This document shows, piece after piece, positions 1 to 5,746 of a stretch of 5,746 nucleotides of DNA; the stretch's first letter is position 1; the number at the start of each line of letters is the position of its first letter. The position numbers and the translations under genes were made by a program. Source of the stretch: JAHRAH01 sp051009015. GTDB lineage: Bacteria > Pseudomonadota > Gammaproteobacteria > Tethybacterales > Persebacteraceae. The notes below the pieces were generated by a model that searched no databases, had not been told where the DNA came from, and saw only the letters and a list, made by a program, of their open reading frames with translations. The stretch is from assembly GCA_051009015.1 (NCBI GenBank), contig JBPCWZ010000204.1, positions 1 to 5,746 on the forward strand. Direction: 5' to 3'.

Positions 1-830
1 CCGGTGCATAACCCGTCCGGCAAAGATATAAAACCGAAAGCCGGCGACATCCACAATATCACTTCCTCGCAAAAACGCGACAAGTGCGCCATCAGCATCG
101 CCGCCGCCGATGCAAACTCAATGGCAAAATCGCGCGCCGATACCGCATCGGCGGCGTTTTGGCACACGCCCTCAAAACCCAGCGCCGCGGCAACCCGCGC
201 GCGGTCAATAGGATAGCCCACGCCCGCCAAAGCCCCCGCGCCAAGCGGCATTATGTTCAGCCGCCGCCGCCCGTCCGCCAGCCGCCCGATATCGCGCGCC
301 AGCATATCGTCATACGCCAGAAGATGATGGGCGAATGTTATCGGTTGTGCAGGTTGCAAGTGCGTCATCCCGGGCATTAACACCTTCGCATGTTTTTGCG
401 CCTGAGTCAATAACGCCCGCCGGGCATCATACAACTCTTCGCACAAAGCATCCGATTGTTCGCGCAGCCACAGGCGAATGTCGGTCGCTACCTGGTCGTT
501 GCGCGAGCGGGCGGTGTGCAGTTTGCGCCCGGCATCGCCGATGATATCCGTCAGCCGCTTCTCAATATTGAGATGCACATCTTCATACTCCTCGCGCCAA
601 ACAAACTTGCCGGCGCGGATTTCCTTGCCGATTTGCAAAAGCCCGCGCCGGATGGCGGCGGCGTCTTTTTTGGCGATAATCTTTTGCGCCGCAAGCATTT
701 CGGCATGGGCGATTGATGCGGCAATGTCTACCTCCGCCAGCCGCCAGTCAAAACCGACCGATGCATTAAAACGCGCCGCATCGCCAAGCGGCGCCGCCAG
801 CCGTTTGTTCCATCCCCCTTTTTTTGTCAT
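1..830 (-). CDS. argH: Argininosuccinate lyase, N-terminal 276 codons (3' end outside window)
   Basis: ArgH splits argininosuccinate into arginine and fumarate, the last step of arginine biosynthesis; it is a cytoplasmic homotetramer of the fumarase/aspartase superfamily. Translating from the ATG at 830 gives family landmarks in order: FDWRL with DIAASIAHAEML (27-46), EDVHLNIE (83-90), the substrate-binding HTARSRNDQ (105-113), MPGMTHLQ with the active-site His157, and PLGAGALAG (195-203). The frame is open to the window edge, ending at LCTG, just before the Ser-containing GSS-MPQK loop expected next. Usual length is about 460 residues, so roughly 60% is present. Two family-typical spots differ: the usual WGGRF near the start reads WNKRL, and the usual aromatic residue before Thr-His-Leu-Gln is Met155. 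The start is fixed by alignment of Trp7 and the lack of another in-frame ATG, GTG or TTG nearby. It follows dacB by 17 bases and is probably co-transcribed with it. Confidence 0.97.
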   Translation of the reverse strand, partial: MTKKGGWNKRLAAPLGDAARFNASVGFDWRLAEVDIAASIAHAEMLAAQKIIAKKDAAAIRRGLLQIGKEIRAGKFVWREEYEDVHLNIEKRLTDIIGDAGRKLHTARSRNDQVATDIRLWLREQSDALCEELYDARRALLTQAQKHAKVLMPGMTHLQPAQPITFAHHLLAYDDMLARDIGRLADGRRRLNIMPLGAGALAGVGYPIDRARVAAALGFEGVCQNAADAVSARDFAIEFASAAAMLMAHLSRFCEEVILWMSPAFGFISLPDGLCT

Positions 831-831
831 A

Positions 832-837
832 CTCCTT
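832..837 (-). promoter_or_regulatory. AAGGAG ribosome-binding site of argH, unusually close to the start
   Basis: The short dacB-argH gap reads AAGGAG, then a single T, then the ATG. A one-base spacer is tighter than the usual 4-9 bases. A second purine run, AGGGGA, lies further upstream in the same gap and may contribute. No alternative in-frame start would fit the conserved N-terminus better. Confidence 0.55.
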
Positions 838-847
838 TTATCCCCTG

Positions 848-2260
848 TTATCCCCGGCTGTGCGCCCATTTTATCAGCGCATGTTCAAAATCCCTAACCG
901 CGCCGCCGCGCTGATTGACAATGCTGACAAAAAAGAGTTCCCCCCCGTTTGCGCCGCGCAAAAAACCGGCAAGAGCGCGCACATTTTTTAATCCGCCGGT
1001 TTTCAGATGCCCGTTGCGGCGGTAGGGTTTTTGCGCCAACCTGCGGCGCAATGCGCCATCAACGCCGAGAATCGGCAAAGATGCGATAACTTCGGCGCGC
1101 ATCGGGTTTTGCCAAACATCCGCCAAAACGCCGCCCATGCCGCGGGCGGTAATGCGCGTTTTTCGCGACAAGCCGCTGCCGTTGTCAATATTCCACCCCC
1201 TTGTATCAACTCCCGCCGCCGACAACTGCCGCATCATTTCGGCGCGCGCCGACGGCAAATCAAAAGGCGGACCCTCGCCGACGGACAAAAACAAATGACG
1301 GGCGATGAGATTGTTGCTGTGCTTGTTCATCGCATAAACCAACTGCGGCACGCGCAAAGACCACATCGCCGCCAAAGGTTTTGTTTGCGGCGGGGTTTTG
1401 CCGCGCCGCCATTTGCCATTCCATTCTCCCCCCAAACGCCGCCACAAAGCAGACCAGACACCGGCGGCATGCGCGGCGGGGTTTTGCGGGTGCACGGTAA
1501 ATTGCACTTTGCATCTCCTGCCAAAAGCGCCTTTCAGCGTTAGCGTCAATGCGCTGTCGCTTTTGCCGTCGCCGCTGTAATGTTCCCTTGCCGCGCCGGG
1601 CCAGCGGCATTTGCGGCGGGCGGTTTTCAATGCGGTACGCACGACAAAGTTGTCATTCGGCGGCGAAGTATAAACGCGCACGCCCTTGCCGCCGGATGCG
1701 ACAACAACCTTTTGCGATTGAAAATTCACCCCGGCGGCAAAAGCCCCGGCGTTATACGGCTGCCTTCCCGCGCCGTCAAAAACAAACGGGTCATGCGGCG
1801 GCACATCAAAATAACCGCCGTCAATAATCAAATCGCCGTTGATTTTTTGCACTCCCAAATCGCGCAGTTGATTGAGCAGATGCAGAAAGTTGTCCACGGT
1901 AATATGCGGGTCGCCGCCGCCGACAAAATACAAATCGCCATTAAGTTCGCCTTTTTGTATCGCGCCGGTATAACGAAACCCGGTGCGAAACAAATGCCTG
2001 CCGCCGTGCTTGTTTATCGCCGCCCAGCCGGTAATGAGTTTTATCACCGAAGCCGGATTAAGCGGCAAATCCCCGTTATGCGCCACCATCGGCGCATCAT
2101 CCCCCGCCCGCTGAATCCAAACCCCGACATTTTCCGGCTTAACGCGATACTTATGCATCAACGCCAAAACATCCTCTGCCGCCCCGACCGGCGCAACCGC
2201 CGGATAAAAGCAAAACAGCGCGACAATTGGCAATAATGCCAATCTCAACAATAAGGGCAC
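848..2260 (-). CDS. dacB: D-alanyl-D-alanine carboxypeptidase/endopeptidase (PBP4, peptidase S13)
   Basis: This is a periplasmic low-molecular-weight penicillin-binding protein that removes terminal D-Ala from peptidoglycan stem peptides and cuts peptide cross-links. The 470 residues match the usual length. All three catalytic motifs are present: SVIK (Ser71 nucleophile, Lys74), SNN (315-317) and KTG (420-422). The long stretch between the first two motifs holds the inserted domains typical of family S13, including GDLYFVGGGDP (108-118). NGSGLSR (360-366) is a further landmark. A hydrophobic N-terminus ending in VGAAED (25-30) looks like a signal peptide cleaved near Ala28. Besides Cys17 in the signal, the only cysteines are Cys218 and Cys250, which could form a disulfide in the inserted domain. 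The start is GTG, with no clear Shine-Dalgarno sequence, 12 bases after the stop of the upstream gene; that stop lies in the same frame, so no earlier start is possible. Probably translated by reinitiation within the operon. Confidence 0.95.
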   Translation of the reverse strand: MPLLLRLALLPIVALFCFYPAVAPVGAAEDVLALMHKYRVKPENVGVWIQRAGDDAPMVAHNGDLPLNPASVIKLITGWAAINKHGGRHLFRTGFRYTGAIQKGELNGDLYFVGGGDPHITVDNFLHLLNQLRDLGVQKINGDLIIDGGYFDVPPHDPFVFDGAGRQPYNAGAFAAGVNFQSQKVVVASGGKGVRVYTSPPNDNFVVRTALKTARRKCRWPGAAREHYSGDGKSDSALTLTLKGAFGRRCKVQFTVHPQNPAAHAAGVWSALWRRLGGEWNGKWRRGKTPPQTKPLAAMWSLRVPQLVYAMNKHSNNLIARHLFLSVGEGPPFDLPSARAEMMRQLSAAGVDTRGWNIDNGSGLSRKTRITARGMGGVLADVWQNPMRAEVIASLPILGVDGALRRRLAQKPYRRNGHLKTGGLKNVRALAGFLRGANGGELFFVSIVNQRGGAVRDFEHALIKWAHSRG

Positions 2261-2272
2261 AACCGCAACCCG

Positions 2273-2698
2273 TTACGAATAGGTTCTGCGCTTGGCCTTA
2301 TCTATTGCGATGGCGGTATCCTCCGAAGTTTTCGGAGTGTATCGCCCATTACTCGCCAACCCTTGCAGACGAACCGTATCCCAAGTTGCCAAGCATTGAA
2401 AAACCGCAACGGGAATTTTTGGGCGCTTGTTGATGCGGGAAGCATCGCGCCCCATGTCGTCCCAAAAAGCACGGATGTTCTCAACGCGAGGCATGAATTT
2501 TTTGGCATCGTATTTTTCCGCCAAAACCATAAGTGCCTGTTTCTTCTGGTCATCGCCCAAATCCAGAGTGCCGACAACCGCCACCGCATTTTGCGGTTTC
2601 ACCGGAGGACGCAATCCGCCCAACTCCCGCCGGACGGTTTCATAACCGCCCTCATCAACAAGCGCCGAAAGCACTTTTTTCAGATTCTTTTTCTTCAC
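2273..2698 (-). CDS. Small uncharacterised ParA-partner protein (141 aa)
   Basis: The function is unknown. The protein is basic at both ends: it starts KKKNLKKVLSAL and finishes KAKRRTYS. It has no signal peptide, no membrane segment and no ParB/sulfiredoxin motif (nothing like GERRYRA). The second half carries a recognisable pattern: AEKYDAKKFMP (60-70), IRAFW (75-79), then INKRPKIPVAVFQCLATWD (about 88-106). From memory, small proteins encoded after ParA genes share the scheme (Y/F)(D/E)A--F(L/M)P---(D/N)IR-F, then IP-VF--LATMD. I therefore place it in that uncharacterised family, as inference. The GTG at 2698 is chosen over the GTG at 2719 because it has AGGAGG four bases upstream and overlaps the parA stop as GTGA, a classic coupled arrangement. 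In this position it could act as the DNA- or cargo-binding adaptor of the ATPase, or stimulate its ATP hydrolysis. Existence as a gene is well supported; the role is not. Confidence 0.85.
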   Translation of the reverse strand: MKKKNLKKVLSALVDEGGYETVRRELGGLRPPVKPQNAVAVVGTLDLGDDQKKQALMVLAEKYDAKKFMPRVENIRAFWDDMGRDASRINKRPKIPVAVFQCLATWDTVRLQGLASNGRYTPKTSEDTAIAIDKAKRRTYS

Positions 2699-3597
2699 AA
2701 TTCCTCCTGCTCGTGCCACAAGCCCAAACGCTCCATAATATCCTGGGCGATAGGGCGAAAAATTTTCAGGTATTTCGTCCCCAGGTATCCCATTTCAGGG
2801 GTCGGCCATTTCTCGAATCCCGCTGCTTCCTCCATTTCACCGGCGAATACATGCCACCCATACTTCGCCGCCTTGCGACGAATGCTCACACGCTCTTTGT
2901 TTTTGGCCGCGGTGCTGGTGCCGATATAATTAATCAGCACCCCGCATATTTGTATGTCGTGGCCATCGGCGTCTTTCTTAAAATCTTCAAGCGATTGTCG
3001 CAATAGCGGGAAGCCAATAGTAGCGAGATACGCTGTCTTTGCCGGAATAAGAATGTAATCCGAGGCGCGATACGCCGCCCGGGTAAGCACCGACTCCGTC
3101 GGCGCACAATCAATCAATATCAGTTCCCTGTCGCCCTTGTGCTCGTTAACAAAATCCGCCAAAGCACGCTCCTTCGTCTCCTGCAAAGGACGAATCAATG
3201 TGTCCGCGAAAGCAAAATGCGACGGAATAAGAAGTCCGCGCGTATCATCCCCGGTAGGGATGCGCCAACGACGCAAACTGGCTGCAACTTTATCCCTGTG
3301 CATTTTCTCCCCATCCCCCGAGTAAGAGCAAAAAACATCAGCGATGGACTTTCGCTCCATCTTCGGGTCCATGAATGTCCTATATTCCCATTTATCCATC
3401 AGCCCCTGGGTCAGGTTCGCCTGCGGGTCAAGGTCAATCGCCAAAACCTTCAGCCCCATGCGAACGGCATAATCAGCCAGCAAAGCCGTAACCGTTGTCT
3501 TGCCAACCCCGCCCTTAAGGTTGATAACCGACACCACAACGGGGCCATCGCGCTTTTTGCGCTCTTCGGGTTTTGTGGCGGCGGTTTGGTCTGCCAT
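2695..3597 (-). CDS. parA: ParA/Soj-family partition ATPase (300 aa)
   Basis: ParA ATPases form ATP-bound dimers that bind DNA non-specifically and move or space a cargo (plasmid, chromosome origin or protein complex) over the nucleoid, with hydrolysis triggered by a partner protein. Visible motifs: the deviant Walker A KGGVGKTT (28-35) with its signature Lys28, the A' box LDPQANLT (56-63), and Walker B ELILIDCAP (158-166). The C-terminal part keeps the ParA pattern YILIPAKTAYLATIGFPLL (181-199) and basic residues suited to DNA contact, such as RRKAAKYGW (240-248). Only about 20 residues precede the ATPase fold, so there is no N-terminal helix-turn-helix and it is not expected to be a self-repressing type Ia ParA. 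It starts 7 bases after the formate dehydrogenase stop, has no Shine-Dalgarno sequence, and overlaps the next gene by four bases. Base composition is less GC-rich than the flanking genes. A MinD-like or cobyrinate-synthase relative is unlikely given the LDPQANLT box. Confidence 0.95.
   Translation of the reverse strand: MADQTAATKPEERKKRDGPVVVSVINLKGGVGKTTVTALLADYAVRMGLKVLAIDLDPQANLTQGLMDKWEYRTFMDPKMERKSIADVFCSYSGDGEKMHRDKVAASLRRWRIPTGDDTRGLLIPSHFAFADTLIRPLQETKERALADFVNEHKGDRELILIDCAPTESVLTRAAYRASDYILIPAKTAYLATIGFPLLRQSLEDFKKDADGHDIQICGVLINYIGTSTAAKNKERVSIRRKAAKYGWHVFAGEMEEAAGFEKWPTPEMGYLGTKYLKIFRPIAQDIMERLGLWHEQEEL
2703..2708 (-). promoter_or_regulatory. AGGAGG ribosome-binding site deciding the partner gene's start
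   Basis: A perfect AGGAGG lies inside the last codons of parA, four bases (AATT) before the GTG at 2696-2698. This is the strongest Shine-Dalgarno sequence in the window. It argues against the earlier in-frame GTG at 2719, which would place this site inside the coding sequence. Confidence 0.85.
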
Positions 3598-3603
3598 CGG
3601 TTT

Positions 3604-3609
3604 ATTATA
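3604..3609 (-). promoter_or_regulatory. Consensus TATAAT (-10-like) box just upstream of parA
   Basis: An exact TATAAT overlaps the formate dehydrogenase stop codon, with six bases between its end and the A of the parA ATG. At the usual -10 to start-site distance, transcription would begin at or next to that A, giving a leaderless parA message; this fits the absence of a Shine-Dalgarno sequence. No TTGACA-like -35 box sits at a 16-18 base spacing and there is no extended TGn motif, so the promoter is unproven and could be chance. Confidence 0.35.
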
Positions 3610-5746
3610 TCGCCTTTTGCGCCAATGCTGCGCCGCCGCCGAAACTTAAGGGGGGTGGTTGTTCTCCGCCCGGGGTTATTTGGACGGCGCAATACTTAAA
3701 CTCCGGTATCTTGCCAAACGGATCCAAAGCCGGATTTGTCAGAATATTCGCCGCCGCTTCGTAATAGCAAAAGGGAATGAAAACCGCGCCGACCGGCACA
3801 TTGCCGTCCGCCCGCGCCGCCAAAGATACCGCGCCGCGCCGCGATGATACCGTCACCATATCGCCCGCCGCATAGCCGCCTTCCGCCATATCGTCCGGAT
3901 TCATGGATACCGTCGGCAAAGGTTCCAATGCGTCCAAAACGCCGCTGCGCCGCGTCATCGCGCCGGTGTGCCAATGCTCCAACTCGCGGCCCGTTATCAG
4001 CACAAAAGGATAATCGCCGTCCGGCAACTCCTGCGCCGGGGCAAAACGCGCCGGTACAAAACGCCCCCTGCCGTCCGCAGTCGGAAAACCTTCGCGGAAG
4101 ATAACCGGCTCGCCGGCATCGCCCTCTTGCAAACACGGATATACAACCGAATGCTCATTTTGCAAACGCTCCCAGGTAATGCCGCCAATGCTCGGCATCG
4201 CCCGGCGCATCTCGTCAAAAACCCGCGCAACGCCCGATTCTTCGCCCGGATAATCCCATTCCAAACCCAAACGCCGCGCCATCTGGCAAATAATCCACAA
4301 ATCCTGACGGGCATCGCCCGGCAAATCCAGCGCGCGGCGACCCAATTGCACCATCCTGTCGGTATTGGTAAAAGTGCCCGTCTTCTCGGCAAAAACCGAT
4401 GCCGGAAAAACAACATCGGCAAGCGCCGCCGTCTCGGTCAAAAAGATATCCTGCACCGCCAGCATCCGCAAACGCGCCAAACCCTCGCGGGCATGCGCCG
4501 CATGCGGATCCGACATCGCCGGATTCTCGCCCATGACATACATGCCCAATATCTCGCCGCCCGCCGCGGCATTGATAATCTCCACTACCGTCAAACCCGG
4601 CTCGCCGCTCAACTTGCAACCCCACAAATCTTCAAAACGCGCCCGCACGGCATCGTCATCCACGCGCTTGTAATCGGGAAACACCATCGGTATCAAACCG
4701 GCATCCGATGCGCCTTGCACATTATTCTGCCCGCGCAGCGGATGCAAGCCGCAGCCGTCTCGCCCGATATTGCCGGTCAGCATCGCAAGGGCTATCAGGC
4801 AGCGGGCGTTGTCCGTGCCGTGCGTGTGTTGCGATACGCCCATCCCCCAAAAAATCATCGCCCGCGCCGCGCCGCCGTATAACCGCGCCGCCGCGCGAAT
4901 GACATCGGCGCTTACGCCGCAAATGGGCGCCATCAACTCCGGCGAACATTTTTCCACTTGCGCTTTTAGCAACCCGGCGTCTTTGGTGCGCGCGCGCATA
5001 AAATCTTCGTCCGCCATTCCTTCGGCGATGATGACATGCATCAGCGCATTGACAAAAGCGACATCCGAATCGGGCTTTATGCGCATATCCATCGCGGCGT
5101 GTTCGGCAAGGGCGGAACCGCGCGGGTCTATGGTTATCAACTTGACGCCGCGCGCCGCCGCGTTTTTCATCATCGTCGCCGCTACCGGATGATTCACCGT
5201 CGGGTTTGCGCCGATGATAATGGCGACTTCGGTTTTCAACACATCGGAAACCTGATTGGAAACCGCGCCGGAACCAATGCCCTCCAGCAATGCGGCAACC
5301 GATGACGCATGGCACAACCTCGTGCAGTGATCCACATTGTTGCCGCCAAAACCGGCGCGCACTAACTTCTGAAACAAATACGCCTCTTCGTTGCTGCCCT
5401 TTGCCGAGCCGAAACCGGCAAGCGCGCCCGCGCCATTCTCATCCCGTATCCGCCGCAAAGCATTACCGGCGACATCCAATGCTTCGTCCCATTCCGCCTC
5501 GCGGAAAACTTCGCGCCAGTCATCGGGGTCTAACATCCTTTGCGGGTCTTTGGCAACGCCGCTTTTGCGTATCAGCGGTTTGGTCAGCCGGTGGCGGTGG
5601 CGGGCATAATCGCCGCCGAAACGCCCTTTGACGCACAACCTTGAATGATTTGCCGGACCATCGCGCCCTTCGGCATAAAGAATGCGGTTGTCGCGAATGT
5701 GATAAGTGGTTTGGCAACCTACGCCGCAATAGGGGCATAGCGAAGA
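3605..5746 (-). CDS. fdhF: Formate dehydrogenase alpha (catalytic) subunit, molybdopterin type; 5' end outside window
   Basis: This subunit oxidises formate to CO2 at a molybdenum (or tungsten) bis-pyranopterin site and passes electrons through Fe-S clusters, in many homologues towards NAD+. The visible 713 residues begin SSLCPYCGVGC, so the reading frame enters from beyond the window; the TTG at 5638 lies inside the gene. The [4Fe-4S] ligands are Cys4, Cys7, Cys11 and Cys38 (C-x2-C-x3-C-x26-C), followed by the electron-relay Lys40. The active site shows TRLCHASSV with Cys145 in the metal-ligand position (codon TGC at 5312-5314, so not selenocysteine), His146, and Arg338 in LRGQNNVQGAS. The C-terminal molybdopterin-dinucleotide-binding domain spans about 579-690, ending FGKIPEFKYCAV. 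Close relatives as I recall them are about 920 residues, with an N-terminal [2Fe-2S]/ferredoxin region; about 200 residues may therefore lie upstream. The sequence fits this soluble type better than E. coli FdhF. Assimilatory nitrate reductase is less likely given the Cys-His pair and SNEEAYLFQKLVR. Confidence 0.95.
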   Translation of the reverse strand, partial: SSLCPYCGVGCQTTYHIRDNRILYAEGRDGPANHSRLCVKGRFGGDYARHRHRLTKPLIRKSGVAKDPQRMLDPDDWREVFREAEWDEALDVAGNALRRIRDENGAGALAGFGSAKGSNEEAYLFQKLVRAGFGGNNVDHCTRLCHASSVAALLEGIGSGAVSNQVSDVLKTEVAIIIGANPTVNHPVAATMMKNAAARGVKLITIDPRGSALAEHAAMDMRIKPDSDVAFVNALMHVIIAEGMADEDFMRARTKDAGLLKAQVEKCSPELMAPICGVSADVIRAAARLYGGAARAMIFWGMGVSQHTHGTDNARCLIALAMLTGNIGRDGCGLHPLRGQNNVQGASDAGLIPMVFPDYKRVDDDAVRARFEDLWGCKLSGEPGLTVVEIINAAAGGEILGMYVMGENPAMSDPHAAHAREGLARLRMLAVQDIFLTETAALADVVFPASVFAEKTGTFTNTDRMVQLGRRALDLPGDARQDLWIICQMARRLGLEWDYPGEESGVARVFDEMRRAMPSIGGITWERLQNEHSVVYPCLQEGDAGEPVIFREGFPTADGRGRFVPARFAPAQELPDGDYPFVLITGRELEHWHTGAMTRRSGVLDALEPLPTVSMNPDDMAEGGYAAGDMVTVSSRRGAVSLAARADGNVPVGAVFIPFCYYEAAANILTNPALDPFGKIPEFKYCAVQITPGGEQPPPLSFGGGAALAQKAI

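Larger units (their letters stand above)
2273..3597 (-). other. Two-gene ParA module of differing base composition between housekeeping genes
   Basis: The parA gene and its partner form a coupled pair set between formate dehydrogenase and dacB. Hand counts of seven 60-base lines inside give 214 G+C of 420 (51%), against 271 of 420 (65%) for seven lines from the flanking genes. The lines were not chosen at random. I see no flanking direct repeats, integrase, tRNA or insertion-sequence ends, so this is a possible acquired module rather than a defined mobile element. Confidence 0.45.

Noticed and set aside
820..826. Run of seven T residues as a possible plus-strand terminator
   Set aside because: No GC-rich hairpin precedes it and no plus-strand gene ends there; it encodes the lysines at the start of ArgH.
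84..897. Several plus-strand open frames opposite argH
   Set aside because: The minus strand encodes an unmistakable ArgH N-terminus across this region, including HTARSRNDQ; the plus-strand frames overlap one another and lack motifs.
1580..2236. A 218-codon plus-strand open frame opposite dacB
   Set aside because: DacB in the other strand has all three catalytic motifs at correct spacing; the antisense product has no recognisable features.
2925..2930. TATAAT on the plus strand
   Set aside because: It lies inside parA on the opposite strand and points at no plus-strand gene; chance match within Asn-Tyr-Ile codons.
3968..4882. A 304-codon open frame on the plus strand
   Set aside because: It lies antisense to a well-conserved formate dehydrogenase. 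Its Arg/His-rich product has no recognisable domain. Long antisense frames are expected opposite GC-rich genes.
5312..5314. A selenocysteine codon at the formate dehydrogenase active site
   Set aside because: The codon reads TGC on the coding strand, which is an ordinary cysteine, so no SECIS element is expected.
5636..5638. TTG as the start of formate dehydrogenase
   Set aside because: The frame continues upstream to the window edge and contains the essential CPYCGVGC cluster motif, so this codon is an internal leucine.

Overview
The window holds five protein-coding genes, all read from the minus strand and packed almost without gaps. In the order of transcription, from high to low coordinates, they are: the large subunit of a molybdopterin formate dehydrogenase (5' end outside the window), a ParA-family partition ATPase, a small uncharacterised protein of the kind that follows such ParAs, a penicillin-binding protein of the D-alanyl-D-alanine carboxypeptidase/endopeptidase type (DacB, PBP4), and argininosuccinate lyase (ArgH, 3' part outside the window). 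The junctions are a 7-base gap, a 4-base GTGA overlap, a 12-base gap and a 17-base gap. I found no RNA gene, insertion sequence, CRISPR array or intrinsic terminator, and no stretch over 300 bases lacks a gene.

The organism is probably a Gram-negative proteobacterium. The DacB has an export signal and a layout I associate with beta- and gammaproteobacteria. The ArgH and formate dehydrogenase resemble alphaproteobacterial versions. The flanking housekeeping genes are rich in GCC, GCG and CGC codons. I do not place it below phylum level.

Region by region: 1-830 is the N-terminal 276 codons of argH (arginine biosynthesis), cut just before the conserved Ser loop. 848-2260 is dacB (cell-wall peptidoglycan trimming), complete with all three penicillin-binding motifs. 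2273-3597 is a two-gene module: parA plus its small partner, translationally coupled and less GC-rich than its neighbours. 3605-5746 is most of a formate dehydrogenase catalytic subunit with its Fe-S and molybdenum-site residues.

The genes do not form one pathway. Formate oxidation, arginine synthesis and wall trimming are unrelated, and the ParA module sits among them like an insert. That module is the most interesting part of the window. It has a complete ParA ATPase but no recognisable ParB, and its partner belongs to a family whose function I do not know. Such pairs position DNA or protein cargo on the nucleoid, or accompany mobile DNA; which applies here cannot be told from this sequence.
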